A stretch of DNA of 64,000 nucleotides from Maricaulis maris (lineage in GTDB: Bacteria; Pseudomonadota; Alphaproteobacteria; Caulobacterales; Maricaulaceae), in contig NZ_RBIM01000004.1 in the NCBI RefSeq assembly GCF_003634045.1, positions 124,001 to 188,000 on the forward strand. The letters run 5' to 3'. The notes below the pieces were generated by a model. The model had not been told where the DNA came from. It searched no databases and saw nothing but the letters and a program-made list of their open reading frames with translations. Made by a program: the position numbers and the translations under genes. This document shows positions 9,610 through 17,378 of this stretch, piece after piece. Position 1 is the stretch's first letter, and every line of letters begins with the position of its first letter.

Positions 9610-10881
9610 CTATGCAGCGCTGACCGCAGCCTCGAACACGTCCAGCCCCTCATCGAGCTGGTCAAACGGAATGGTCAGCGGTGGGAGGAATCTGACGACA
9701 TTCCCGCGAACCCCGCAGGACAGAAGCAGCAAACCACGCGCACGCGCCTCCGCCACCACGCGCCCGGTCCGGGCCGCGTCCGGCTTGCTCGCATCGCCAT
9801 CGACAACGAACTCCACCGCGCTCATGGCGCCGACCGTCCGCACATCGCCCAAGCCCGTGTCGGCTTGCCGGATCGCTTCGCAGCGCCGGACTATCCGGTC
9901 GCCGATCTCAATCGCGCGTTCACAAAGACCTTCCGCCTCGATGGTGTCGAGCACGGCCAGCCCTGCTGCACAGCCAAGCGGCGATCCACCATAGGTCCCG
10001 CCCAGCCCGCCGGGATTGGCCGCATCCATGATCGCCGCCTTGCCGATCACGCCGGAGATCGGGAAACCACCGGCCATGGCCTTTGCCACCGTCATCAAAT
10101 CAGGCTCGATACCGGCGTGATTGACCGCGAACATGGCGCCGGTCCGGGCAAACCCGGACTGGATTTCGTCGACGATGAGGAGCATGCCGTGCCGGTCGCA
10201 AACATCGCGCAGGGCGCGCATGAAAGCCGGCGAGGCGGCATAGAATCCGCCCTCACCCTGGACCGGCTCGATGATCATGGCCGCAACCCGCGAGGCATCG
10301 ATATCGGCCTTGAACAAGCGTTCCAGTGCGAGCAGCGAATCGTCTTCGGAGATGCCCAGATAAGGGGCCGGGAAGGGCACATGATGAATATCCCCGGGGA
10401 AGGGACCAAAACCGGTCTTGTACGGCACAACCTTTCCGGTCAGCGCCATGCCCATCATGGTCCGGCCATGGAAGCCACCGCCAAAGGCAATGATGCCTGG
10501 GCGCCCGGTCGCGGCGCGGGCAATCTTCACGGCGTTTTCAACCGCCTCGGCGCCGGTGGTCAGGAAGATCGTTTTTTTCGGCGTATCTCCGGGCGCGGCT
10601 TCGTTGAGGCGCTCGGCCAGGCGGACATAGCTCTCATAGGGCGTCACTTGCGCACAGACATGCGAGAAATTCTCGAGCTGGGCCATCACCGCGGCTTTGA
10701 CAGCCGGGTGGTTGTGACCGGTGTTGGTCACCGCGATCCCGGCGGCAAAATCGAGGAAGCGTCGACCTTCGACGTCCCAGATTTCGGCGTTCTCGGCGCG
10801 GGCCGCGAAAACCTGATGCATCATGCCGAGGCCGCGCGGAATGGCGGCTTCGCGCCGGGACCAGAGTGTTGCGTTTTCCAT
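9610..10881 (-). CDS. gabT: 4-aminobutyrate aminotransferase (class III, PLP)
   Basis: 423 residues. The class III aminotransferase signature is clear: LLIVDEIQSGFARTGAMFA with the PLP-binding Asp-Glu region, and AKAMAGGFPISGV containing the Schiff-base lysine. TTGAEAVENAVKIARAATGR and FGGGFHGRTMMGMALTGK are also GabT-type. It would transfer the amino group of GABA (or a related omega-amino acid such as 5-aminovalerate) to 2-oxoglutarate, giving succinate semialdehyde. It sits 19 bases downstream of a succinate-semialdehyde dehydrogenase gene, which is the next enzyme. A MocR/GabR-type regulator is encoded at 20908-22758 on the same strand. Confidence 0.9.
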   Translation of the reverse strand: MENATLWSRREAAIPRGLGMMHQVFAARAENAEIWDVEGRRFLDFAAGIAVTNTGHNHPAVKAAVMAQLENFSHVCAQVTPYESYVRLAERLNEAAPGDTPKKTIFLTTGAEAVENAVKIARAATGRPGIIAFGGGFHGRTMMGMALTGKVVPYKTGFGPFPGDIHHVPFPAPYLGISEDDSLLALERLFKADIDASRVAAMIIEPVQGEGGFYAASPAFMRALRDVCDRHGMLLIVDEIQSGFARTGAMFAVNHAGIEPDLMTVAKAMAGGFPISGVIGKAAIMDAANPGGLGGTYGGSPLGCAAGLAVLDTIEAEGLCERAIEIGDRIVRRCEAIRQADTGLGDVRTVGAMSAVEFVVDGDASKPDAARTGRVVAEARARGLLLLSCGVRGNVVRFLPPLTIPFDQLDEGLDVFEAAVSAA

Positions 10882-10900
10882 TACATGTCCTCCCGCCGGT

Positions 10901-12370
10901 TCAAGCCGACAGGCCTCCCATCAGCATGTATTTGATCTCAAGATAATCATCGAGGCCGTAGCGCGATCCTTCGCGTCCGAAGCCGGATTGTTTCACGCCG
11001 CCGAACGGCGCCGCCGCCGAGGACAGAACACCCTCATTGATACCGACCATGCCATAGGCGAGCGCCTCACCGACCCGCCAGGCCCTGCCGAGATCCCGCG
11101 TATAGACATATGCCGCAAGCCCGTACTCGGTCGCATTGGCCAGCGCGATGACGTCCGCTTCGGTCTCGAAGCCCGCCAACGGCGCGACCGGACCGAAAAT
11201 TTCTTCGCGCATCACGGCCATGTCGGCGGTGATGCCGTCGATCACGGTCGGTTGATAAAAGAGGTCACCTGCCGGGTGTTTGCCACCGCCAGTCAGGACG
11301 CGCGCCCCCCCGGCAAGCGCATCGGAGACCAAGCGTTCGATCTTCGCAAAGGCCGCCTCACTGATCAGAGGGCCGATATCTGTGCCGGACCGGTCGCCAT
11401 GCCCAACCGTCAACGTCGCGACGCGCTCAGCCAAGCGGCTGGCGAATTCGGCCATCACACCGTTTTGGACAAAGACCCGATTGGCGCAGACGCAGGTCTG
11501 TCCGGCATTGCGGAATTTCGAGGCCATCAAACCATCCACGGCCGCGTCCAGATCAGAATCGTCGAAGACAATAAAGGGCGCATTCCCGCCCAATTCCATG
11601 GACACCCGCTTCACCGTCGGCGCGCATTGCGCCAGGAGTTTGCGACCGACCTCGGTGGACCCGGTAAAGGACAGTTTCCGGACAACTTCGCTGGACGTCA
11701 GCACGCCGCCGATTGCCGCAGCGTCAACACCGGGCACAATGTTGAACACGCCGGGCGGCAAACCGGCTTCCAGCCCCGTCGCCGCAGCCAGAAGCGCCGA
11801 CAACGGCGTTTCCGCGGCAGGTTTCGCGACGAGGGTGCACCCCGCTGCGAGTGCGGCGGCCGCCTTGCGGACCAGCATTGCATTGGGAAAATTCCACGGC
11901 GTGATCGCAGCGCAGACACCAACCGGCGCTTTGGTGACGATAATACGCTTGTCCGAAGCCGGTGCCGGGATGACGTCGCCATACGCCCGCGTTGCTTCCT
12001 CGGAGAACCAATGCAGATACGACGCGCCGTAGAGAATTTCACCGCGCGCTTCGGTCAGCGGCTTGCCGTTTTCGCGGGTCAGAACCGGCGCCAGCTCGTC
12101 GACCCGCTCGATCATCAAGTCGGCCCAGCGACGCAGGATCGCAGCCCTGCCGGCAGCTGGCATGGCCGACCAGAAGGCCAGCGCTTCGTCCGCCGCGGCG
12201 ATGGCGGCTCGGGTCTCAGCGGCACCACAATCGGAAACCGATGCGACGACATGCCCGGTCGCCGGGTCCCGCACATCGAACCGTCGACCACTCTCGGCAT
12301 CACGCCAAGTTCCGCCGATCAGCGCCTGCGTTGGAACGGATAGCATCACATCCAGCATTTGTTTCCCCAT
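10901..12370 (-). CDS. gabD: NAD(P)-dependent succinate-semialdehyde dehydrogenase
   Basis: 489 residues. Aldehyde dehydrogenase motifs are intact: ITPWNFPNAMLVRKAAAALAAG region for cofactor binding, SFTGSTEVGRKL, the glutamate motif MELGGNAPFI and the catalytic cysteine in GQTCVCANR. The C-terminal GVKQSGFGREGS is typical of GabD. It oxidises succinate semialdehyde to succinate. It precedes gabT by 19 bases and follows an MFS gene by 52 bases. That 52-base gap contains two GGGCCAG direct repeats spaced 34 bases, so gabDT probably has its own regulated promoter. Confidence 0.9.
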   Translation of the reverse strand: MGKQMLDVMLSVPTQALIGGTWRDAESGRRFDVRDPATGHVVASVSDCGAAETRAAIAAADEALAFWSAMPAAGRAAILRRWADLMIERVDELAPVLTRENGKPLTEARGEILYGASYLHWFSEEATRAYGDVIPAPASDKRIIVTKAPVGVCAAITPWNFPNAMLVRKAAAALAAGCTLVAKPAAETPLSALLAAATGLEAGLPPGVFNIVPGVDAAAIGGVLTSSEVVRKLSFTGSTEVGRKLLAQCAPTVKRVSMELGGNAPFIVFDDSDLDAAVDGLMASKFRNAGQTCVCANRVFVQNGVMAEFASRLAERVATLTVGHGDRSGTDIGPLISEAAFAKIERLVSDALAGGARVLTGGGKHPAGDLFYQPTVIDGITADMAVMREEIFGPVAPLAGFETEADVIALANATEYGLAAYVYTRDLGRAWRVGEALAYGMVGINEGVLSSAAAPFGGVKQSGFGREGSRYGLDDYLEIKYMLMGGLSA

Positions 12371-12381
12371 TCAATCTTATG

Positions 12382-12422
12382 GGGCCAGATTTAGCGGTTT
12401 TTCGATTTTCCGGTAGGGCCAG
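12382..12422. promoter_or_regulatory. Two GGGCCAG direct repeats before gabD, candidate MocR operator
   Basis: GGGCCAG occurs at 12382-12388 (extended GGGCCAGATTT) and at 12416-12422 (TAGGGCCAGTTA), start-to-start distance 34 bases, same orientation. A matching pair occurs at 20847-20853 and 20879-20885 near the MocR-proximal operon. GabR-type MocR regulators are known to bind direct repeats about three helical turns apart, which fits. The first copy is only 12 bases from the gabD start, which would favour repression or start-site competition. Binding is inferred. Confidence 0.5.
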
Positions 12423-13631
12423 TTATCCGGCGTCGGTCGCGCCAGTTTCGTCGCGGCGGCGGTCAAGGACCCGCGCCGGCCAGAGCATGAAAGCCAGGCT
12501 GACGGCGAGACCGGCAATCGCAACCCAGATCAGCATCCCGAATCCAGCGCCTGCGCCGAGGATGGCGCCAGCAATCATGGGTCCGGATGCGAGACCCATC
12601 TTCGACACAAACCCCGCAAAGGCCGACGCACGGCCGGCACTGTCGAACTCGGCGGACATGCCGAACAGGTAGGCGATGACAAAGCCCCAGGTAATCCCGG
12701 TCCCGCAATTGGCAATCAGGTAGGCGGCCGGATCGCCACTCCACTGGAACATGGCCGTGCCGGCGAAGGTGAGCAGCATTGACGCGCCGAGAAGCCAGAA
12801 ACGACCAAAACGCAGGCCGCAAATCATGACCAATAACGGGCCGGCCAGTGCCACCCAGGTCGCCAGGCCCAATGCCGTCGAGACGTAGCCCCGGTCAAGC
12901 CCGTAATCGATGCCAAGCCGGATGATGTAGGCGAGCAGCCCCATATTGGCAGCCTGAAACAGGAAGATGGCGGCATAGGTGAGCAAGAGCGGTGGCCACT
13001 GAATGCCGACCACTTTGTTGACGGTCTTGTCGCGCGCCGGATAGCTGGCGAGAAATGGCAACATGATCAGCGTCACGAGGCTGAACAGGGCCAGCGCGAT
13101 GAACAGGGCTTGCGTGCCGAAAGCCGGCGCGAGGGGTGGCAGCACCATCACCGCCAGGCCGCCCAGCCCGAACTGGACAAAGAGCAACATGCCGAAGCTG
13201 CGGTCGGGATTGGCGGTCCGGGCAATGACCGCGAAAGCGGTCCCGGTCAGCAGGCCGCCAACCACGCCGTGGGCCAGGCGCACGGGGAGGAGAAGCTCGA
13301 AGCTGTCGATCCAGATCGAGCCGATATCAACCACGATCAAGATGACCAGGCAGATGAGAGCCGTGCGCCGCCAGGGCCAGGTCTTGATCAGGAAGACCGC
13401 CGCCAGGGCACCCGCGGCAGCGCCGTAGATATTGGCCGACCCGATCTGTCCGGCCTGGCTGTCATTGAAGCCTAGACCCGTCACCAAACCATCGACGATG
13501 GCGGCCATGATGTTCACGTAGAACAAACCGGCGGTGGCGAGAAAGGCCAGCATGACCGCCGCGATCAACCCGTCAGGCGCCGCCGTCGGTAGGACGCGCT
13601 CACGGCGCGGCATGGGGGTATCAACCGTCAT
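12423..13631 (-). CDS. MFS transporter
   Basis: 402 residues with about twelve hydrophobic spans and the MFS loop pattern near the start (SQAGQIGSANIYGAAAGALAA) and in the middle. The substrate cannot be read from the sequence. The stop side is 52 bases upstream of gabD, and the start overlaps the serine hydrolase stop by four bases, so it belongs to the operon sulfotransferase-hydrolase-MFS. By context it may move the product of the hydrolase or a GABA-like compound across the inner membrane; this is an inference. Confidence 0.8.
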   Translation of the reverse strand: MTVDTPMPRRERVLPTAAPDGLIAAVMLAFLATAGLFYVNIMAAIVDGLVTGLGFNDSQAGQIGSANIYGAAAGALAAVFLIKTWPWRRTALICLVILIVVDIGSIWIDSFELLLPVRLAHGVVGGLLTGTAFAVIARTANPDRSFGMLLFVQFGLGGLAVMVLPPLAPAFGTQALFIALALFSLVTLIMLPFLASYPARDKTVNKVVGIQWPPLLLTYAAIFLFQAANMGLLAYIIRLGIDYGLDRGYVSTALGLATWVALAGPLLVMICGLRFGRFWLLGASMLLTFAGTAMFQWSGDPAAYLIANCGTGITWGFVIAYLFGMSAEFDSAGRASAFAGFVSKMGLASGPMIAGAILGAGAGFGMLIWVAIAGLAVSLAFMLWPARVLDRRRDETGATDAG

Positions 13632-15763
13632 TGTCTGACCTCGCAGAAGGGTTCAAGCGCGTTCGATTCAGCGGCAGCGCGCCGCCAGGAAAATTGGCGT
13701 CCATCGCTCACATAGGCGTAGACTTGGCCGTTCGGGATCAGCGCGACGGTGATGCCGCCATACCCCGACATCGCAGGGATCCAGAGATCGCCCTGGCAGC
13801 CCAGCGCGGGTCCCGCATTCCAGGCCCAGAACCCGTTCTGATAACGCTGCGCGTCACCGCCGGCAGGAAGCCCGCGATCAGCCGGATTTCGCTGCAAGGC
13901 CGCCGTCAGCATTGTCGGGTCGAGCCCCTCCGGACCGTCCGGTCCATTGAGGTAGGCCGCCAGGCGCATGATGTCGTCGAGATGCAGTGTCAGTCCCCAC
14001 CCCGAAACCGGTTGTCGCGCGCCGTCATAACTGCGGCGTGTGTGGTCGGCGAGCGGCGACAACCCGATCTCGCGCCAGAGCGGTACCAACAGGTCATCAT
14101 AGAAGTCGGCATCGGCCCGGCCGGTATGGTCGCGCCAGAATGCCTGCAAAGCCGTGCCCAGGATGTAGGTGTCGGTAGTATGATAGACCCACTCGCTTCC
14201 CGGATTTGACCGACGGGCATGCAAGCTGCACGCGGAATCGATGCGCGCCGCATGCGTTGTCTGCGACATGAATGCCCAGAGCGTGGGGTCGTCCTCATCG
14301 CGATTGTATTCGCTCGAGGTATAGAGGCCCGTTGCCATGTCCAGCGCGTGCTCGAAGGTCACTCCCTGCCACCGGCGCCCCGAACACGCCGGTACATGGT
14401 CCGTAATGTAGGCATTCCGGGCCCCCGGATGGGCTTGCTCCAGCCGCATCAATCCCAACGACGCCACCATGGACTTGGCGAGTGAATACGATGGCAACGG
14501 CAGGGTCGCGCAATAGGGGTCCGGCCCGAACCGGGTTTCGCAGCCGCCCGTGTAGAGATCATCCGACGCCAGCAAGCCATAGACCGTCATGGCCTCAGGC
14601 GAGACTTCGAGCGGCGATCCGAAGGCTTCAATATCGACGTCGCCATAACGCTCGACCAAGTCGGCGATCGGCCGGCGGCGCAGCCTGTTGTCGATTTCAT
14701 CGCGATAGCGGATGCGAAGGAGATCCGCATCCGCTGCAACGATCGAACCGGGCTCAAACAGAACCGGCAATCGCGTCCAGAGATCGAACTGGAAATAGGC
14801 ACATGTCTCGGCGCCCATGACGAGTATGGCGGTCGCCTCAGCGCCGGTCTCGCTTGGCTCGAAACTCAACCAACCGGTATGGACGCAATTGGCGTTGCGC
14901 TCTTGGAGCGCGATCGGCAGGACCGCCCGCACGCGCCCATCCGCTGCCCGCCAAGCCTGACCGGGCTCGACGATCCACTCCCAGTGCGGATGCTCCCCGG
15001 CCTGCGGGCCCCGCACTCGCGGGATCAGGGCGCTGCCATCACTGACAATATCCATGTCGAGGCGGGGCAAGGTAAACATGCCGGGCTCGGCACCATAGTC
15101 GAACTCATCGTGATGAACCCGAAATCCGTCAACCGTGGCGACCGGTGGCAGGGAAAGTCGACCGGCAATGGTCGAATCCAGCGGCCCGGCATTGTCCGGC
15201 CTCATGAACGCCCGGCTCGACAGGGCATTGCCCAGCGGCCCGTTACCGGGCGGGATACGGTCATCAAGCGAGAGATCAACAGCGGCCGCCTCAACCCGAA
15301 GATTGTCTGCCCAGCACGTGTCGTTGAGCGTGTTGCCCAGCACCCGCAAACGGACCGCGACCCAGTCTCCAGACGGCGGGTCGACGAGGACGCCGCCGAC
15401 CCGGTGCAGGGTCAGCCCGTCGTCCTGGCCGTCAACGACACGCCCGACTTCCTGCCAAAGCTCACCGTCTGACGAAATTTCCAGCAGACAGGCATCATCG
15501 GACTCAAGATCGAGGGCTGCGAAACTGACCGAAACATGCACGTCGCCACGGCCATCCAGCGGCACGACACGGGCCGCCCAGGCGTCGCGTCGCAAACGCA
15601 GGGAATGATTGCCGTCATACTCGGTCAGCAAAAGGTCGCCGCGACCTGCCGCCCCCCGCCAAGCCTCATCAAGTCCGGCCTCGAAGTCTTCGGACAGCGG
15701 CGATTGCGCGTGTGCCGCTCCGGACATCAGCCACACCAACAGGCCAAGCGAGGCGAGCCTCAT
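13628..15763 (-). CDS. Exported serine hydrolase with beta-lactamase-like (class C/PBP) domain
   Basis: 711 residues with a clear signal peptide (MRLASLGLLVWLMSGAAHAQ). The first ~170 residues look like a beta-sandwich module (SEDFEAGLDEAW, then WVAVRLRVLG). The C-terminal half has penicillin-binding/class C features: the SxxK motif in SYSLAKSMVAS near residue 430, and WVYHTTDTYILGTAL in the place of the YxN motif. Enzymes of this kind hydrolyse esters, amides or lactams in the periplasm. The gene overlaps its two neighbours by four bases on each side, so it is translationally coupled with the TPR-sulfotransferase upstream and the MFS carrier downstream. The substrate is unknown; a resistance role is less likely given the catabolic context. 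Confidence 0.78.
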   Translation of the reverse strand: MRLASLGLLVWLMSGAAHAQSPLSEDFEAGLDEAWRGAAGRGDLLLTEYDGNHSLRLRRDAWAARVVPLDGRGDVHVSVSFAALDLESDDACLLEISSDGELWQEVGRVVDGQDDGLTLHRVGGVLVDPPSGDWVAVRLRVLGNTLNDTCWADNLRVEAAAVDLSLDDRIPPGNGPLGNALSSRAFMRPDNAGPLDSTIAGRLSLPPVATVDGFRVHHDEFDYGAEPGMFTLPRLDMDIVSDGSALIPRVRGPQAGEHPHWEWIVEPGQAWRAADGRVRAVLPIALQERNANCVHTGWLSFEPSETGAEATAILVMGAETCAYFQFDLWTRLPVLFEPGSIVAADADLLRIRYRDEIDNRLRRRPIADLVERYGDVDIEAFGSPLEVSPEAMTVYGLLASDDLYTGGCETRFGPDPYCATLPLPSYSLAKSMVASLGLMRLEQAHPGARNAYITDHVPACSGRRWQGVTFEHALDMATGLYTSSEYNRDEDDPTLWAFMSQTTHAARIDSACSLHARRSNPGSEWVYHTTDTYILGTALQAFWRDHTGRADADFYDDLLVPLWREIGLSPLADHTRRSYDGARQPVSGWGLTLHLDDIMRLAAYLNGPDGPEGLDPTMLTAALQRNPADRGLPAGGDAQRYQNGFWAWNAGPALGCQGDLWIPAMSGYGGITVALIPNGQVYAYVSDGRQFSWRRAAAESNALEPFCEVRQ

Positions 15764-17328
15764 GGCGCGACCCCGAGCTTGTCGGCAAGCGGTTGAAGTT
15801 GCGCCTCATATCGCCGCCACAAACCCACGGAGCTGGCGTAAATCGGTTGGCGTACCTGCGCGGCGCTGTGGGTCGCTGTCGGGCCGGGATTGCGGTGAAA
15901 GGCGAGACAACTTGCCTCAAATTCAAGACCAACGGCCTGCAACAGGCGGCGCGTCTCGGTTTCCTGATCCGCCACGACGTCTTCATAACGCACATCAATG
16001 ATACGGCCCGGCAGGACACGGCGCCAATGATCCATCAGCGAGTCCTTGGCCCGCATATAAGCGGCAAGATCGCCGAAATCGTAGGAATACGGATAACCCA
16101 TCCGGAACAGGGCCTTGTAGAGCGAGTAGGCATTGTCCATCGGCTCGCGTTGCATGTGGACAATGCGGGCATCGGGCAAAGCCGCCGCAATCAGCCCGAT
16201 ATACAGGAAATTGGCCGGCGCCTTGTCGATAAAGAAGCGGCGCCCGTCGGTCCGTTCGCCAACGCGCTTGAGATAGGCTTTCCCGAGATCGGCAGGGGCC
16301 AGACCGGCCGCGGCCTGCACAAGGCCCGACTTGCCGCCATCCGCACGGCAAAGCGCTGTCAGCGCCAAAGCGAAGTCGTTGAGTTCGCCAAGACTTTCCA
16401 CATCCGAATGAGCACTCAATATCCGGTCCACGAGCGTGGTTCCGCTGCGCGGCAGCCCCAGAATGAACACCGGTCCGTCGCCGGGCTCTCCACGAGACGC
16501 TTTGTCGAAATAGGACGCATCGAAGGTCGAGGCGATCTGCGCCATGGTGGCGACATCGCCGGTCACATCGTAACGCATCAACCTCCGGCGATGCTCCGCG
16601 CCGGTCTTCAACGCCTCGAAGCTCGCGGCACCATCACCGATGTCTTCCAACTCCTTGGCCAGCGCGTAATGCAACGCGACCGGCCCCATCCTTGTCCGGT
16701 GCGGCGCGCGAATAAGCCGCCGAATCTCGTCGACATGGTTCCGGTCGACCGTCTGGCGTCTTAGCGTCGCGCGATTGTAGTAGGCATCGTAATCATGCGG
16801 TGCACGCGCGATCACCGCGTCGAATTCGCTTTCCGCGGCGTCGAGTTCACCGACCGCGACAAGATGGGTCGCCAGATTGTAGCGATGTACCGCCACATCG
16901 GGTGCCAACGCGGCTGCCGTGCGGGCACACCGGGCAGCATCAGCATGACAGCCACACTGACCAAAGGCTTCCGCCAACCGTCCGAGCCAATTGGCGTCGC
17001 CGGCCGCCTCGCCCTCCATCGCGATCAGCGCGGACTTGGCTTGCCGGAGCTCGCCCAGGTGAACCAAGGCTTCTGCGTCCATCAGCCGCGCCAACGGCGA
17101 AGCCGGCTCGATCGCCAGCGCCTGCGCCAGTGCTTCGCGCATCCTGCCGAACTCTCCGCCCAACTGGAATGCTCGCGCGGTAATGATCCAGCCTTCGAGA
17201 TAGTCGGGATAGTCGCGGGTGAGCGCCTCGGCGACGGCTTGCCCATGCGCGATCCGCCCGGCACGCAGCGCCTGATCAATCTGGTCAAGTCGGGCTTTTG
17301 GCGTTGCGGGTGAGATAACGGCATCCAT
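15760..17328 (-). CDS. TPR-repeat sulfotransferase family protein
   Basis: 522 residues. The N-terminal half (about 10-240) consists of TPR-like helices. The C-terminal half has the PAPS-binding loop FILGLPRSGTTLVDRILSAH and the later segments FIDKAPANFLYIGLI and VHMQREPMDNAYSLYKA, typical of the sulfotransferase_3 family. No signal peptide is seen, so it is cytoplasmic. Such TPR-sulfotransferases are often found next to TonB receptors in this group of bacteria, and here the receptor gene is immediately upstream. The acceptor is unknown. It is the first gene of a coupled set with the serine hydrolase and MFS gene. Confidence 0.85.
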   Translation of the reverse strand: MDAVISPATPKARLDQIDQALRAGRIAHGQAVAEALTRDYPDYLEGWIITARAFQLGGEFGRMREALAQALAIEPASPLARLMDAEALVHLGELRQAKSALIAMEGEAAGDANWLGRLAEAFGQCGCHADAARCARTAAALAPDVAVHRYNLATHLVAVGELDAAESEFDAVIARAPHDYDAYYNRATLRRQTVDRNHVDEIRRLIRAPHRTRMGPVALHYALAKELEDIGDGAASFEALKTGAEHRRRLMRYDVTGDVATMAQIASTFDASYFDKASRGEPGDGPVFILGLPRSGTTLVDRILSAHSDVESLGELNDFALALTALCRADGGKSGLVQAAAGLAPADLGKAYLKRVGERTDGRRFFIDKAPANFLYIGLIAAALPDARIVHMQREPMDNAYSLYKALFRMGYPYSYDFGDLAAYMRAKDSLMDHWRRVLPGRIIDVRYEDVVADQETETRRLLQAVGLEFEASCLAFHRNPGPTATHSAAQVRQPIYASSVGLWRRYEAQLQPLADKLGVAP

Positions 17329-17334
17329 GGCAAG

Positions 17335-17367
17335 AAAACGGGGCGATCGCGCCTGGCGAACGCCCCG
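17335..17367 (-). terminator. Stem-loop with T-run between TonB receptor and sulfotransferase genes
   Basis: On the minus strand the arms CGGGGCG (17361-17367) and CGCCCCG (17339-17345) can pair and are followed by TTTT at 17335-17338. It lies just after the receptor stop (17379) and just before the sulfotransferase start (17328). It probably attenuates read-through from the receptor gene into the downstream operon. Confidence 0.6.
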
Positions 17368-17378
17368 ATCCTATCCGA

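Noticed and set aside
9451-12343. Two long plus-strand frames opposite gabT and gabD
   Set aside because: The minus strand codes full-length aminotransferase and aldehyde dehydrogenase with all motifs; the opposite frames are compositional shadows.
13628-13640. A TTGTCTGACC sequence resembling the TGTCTGACAA operator
   Set aside because: It lies at the junction of two overlapping coding regions, is not palindromic at its right side, and is likely chance.
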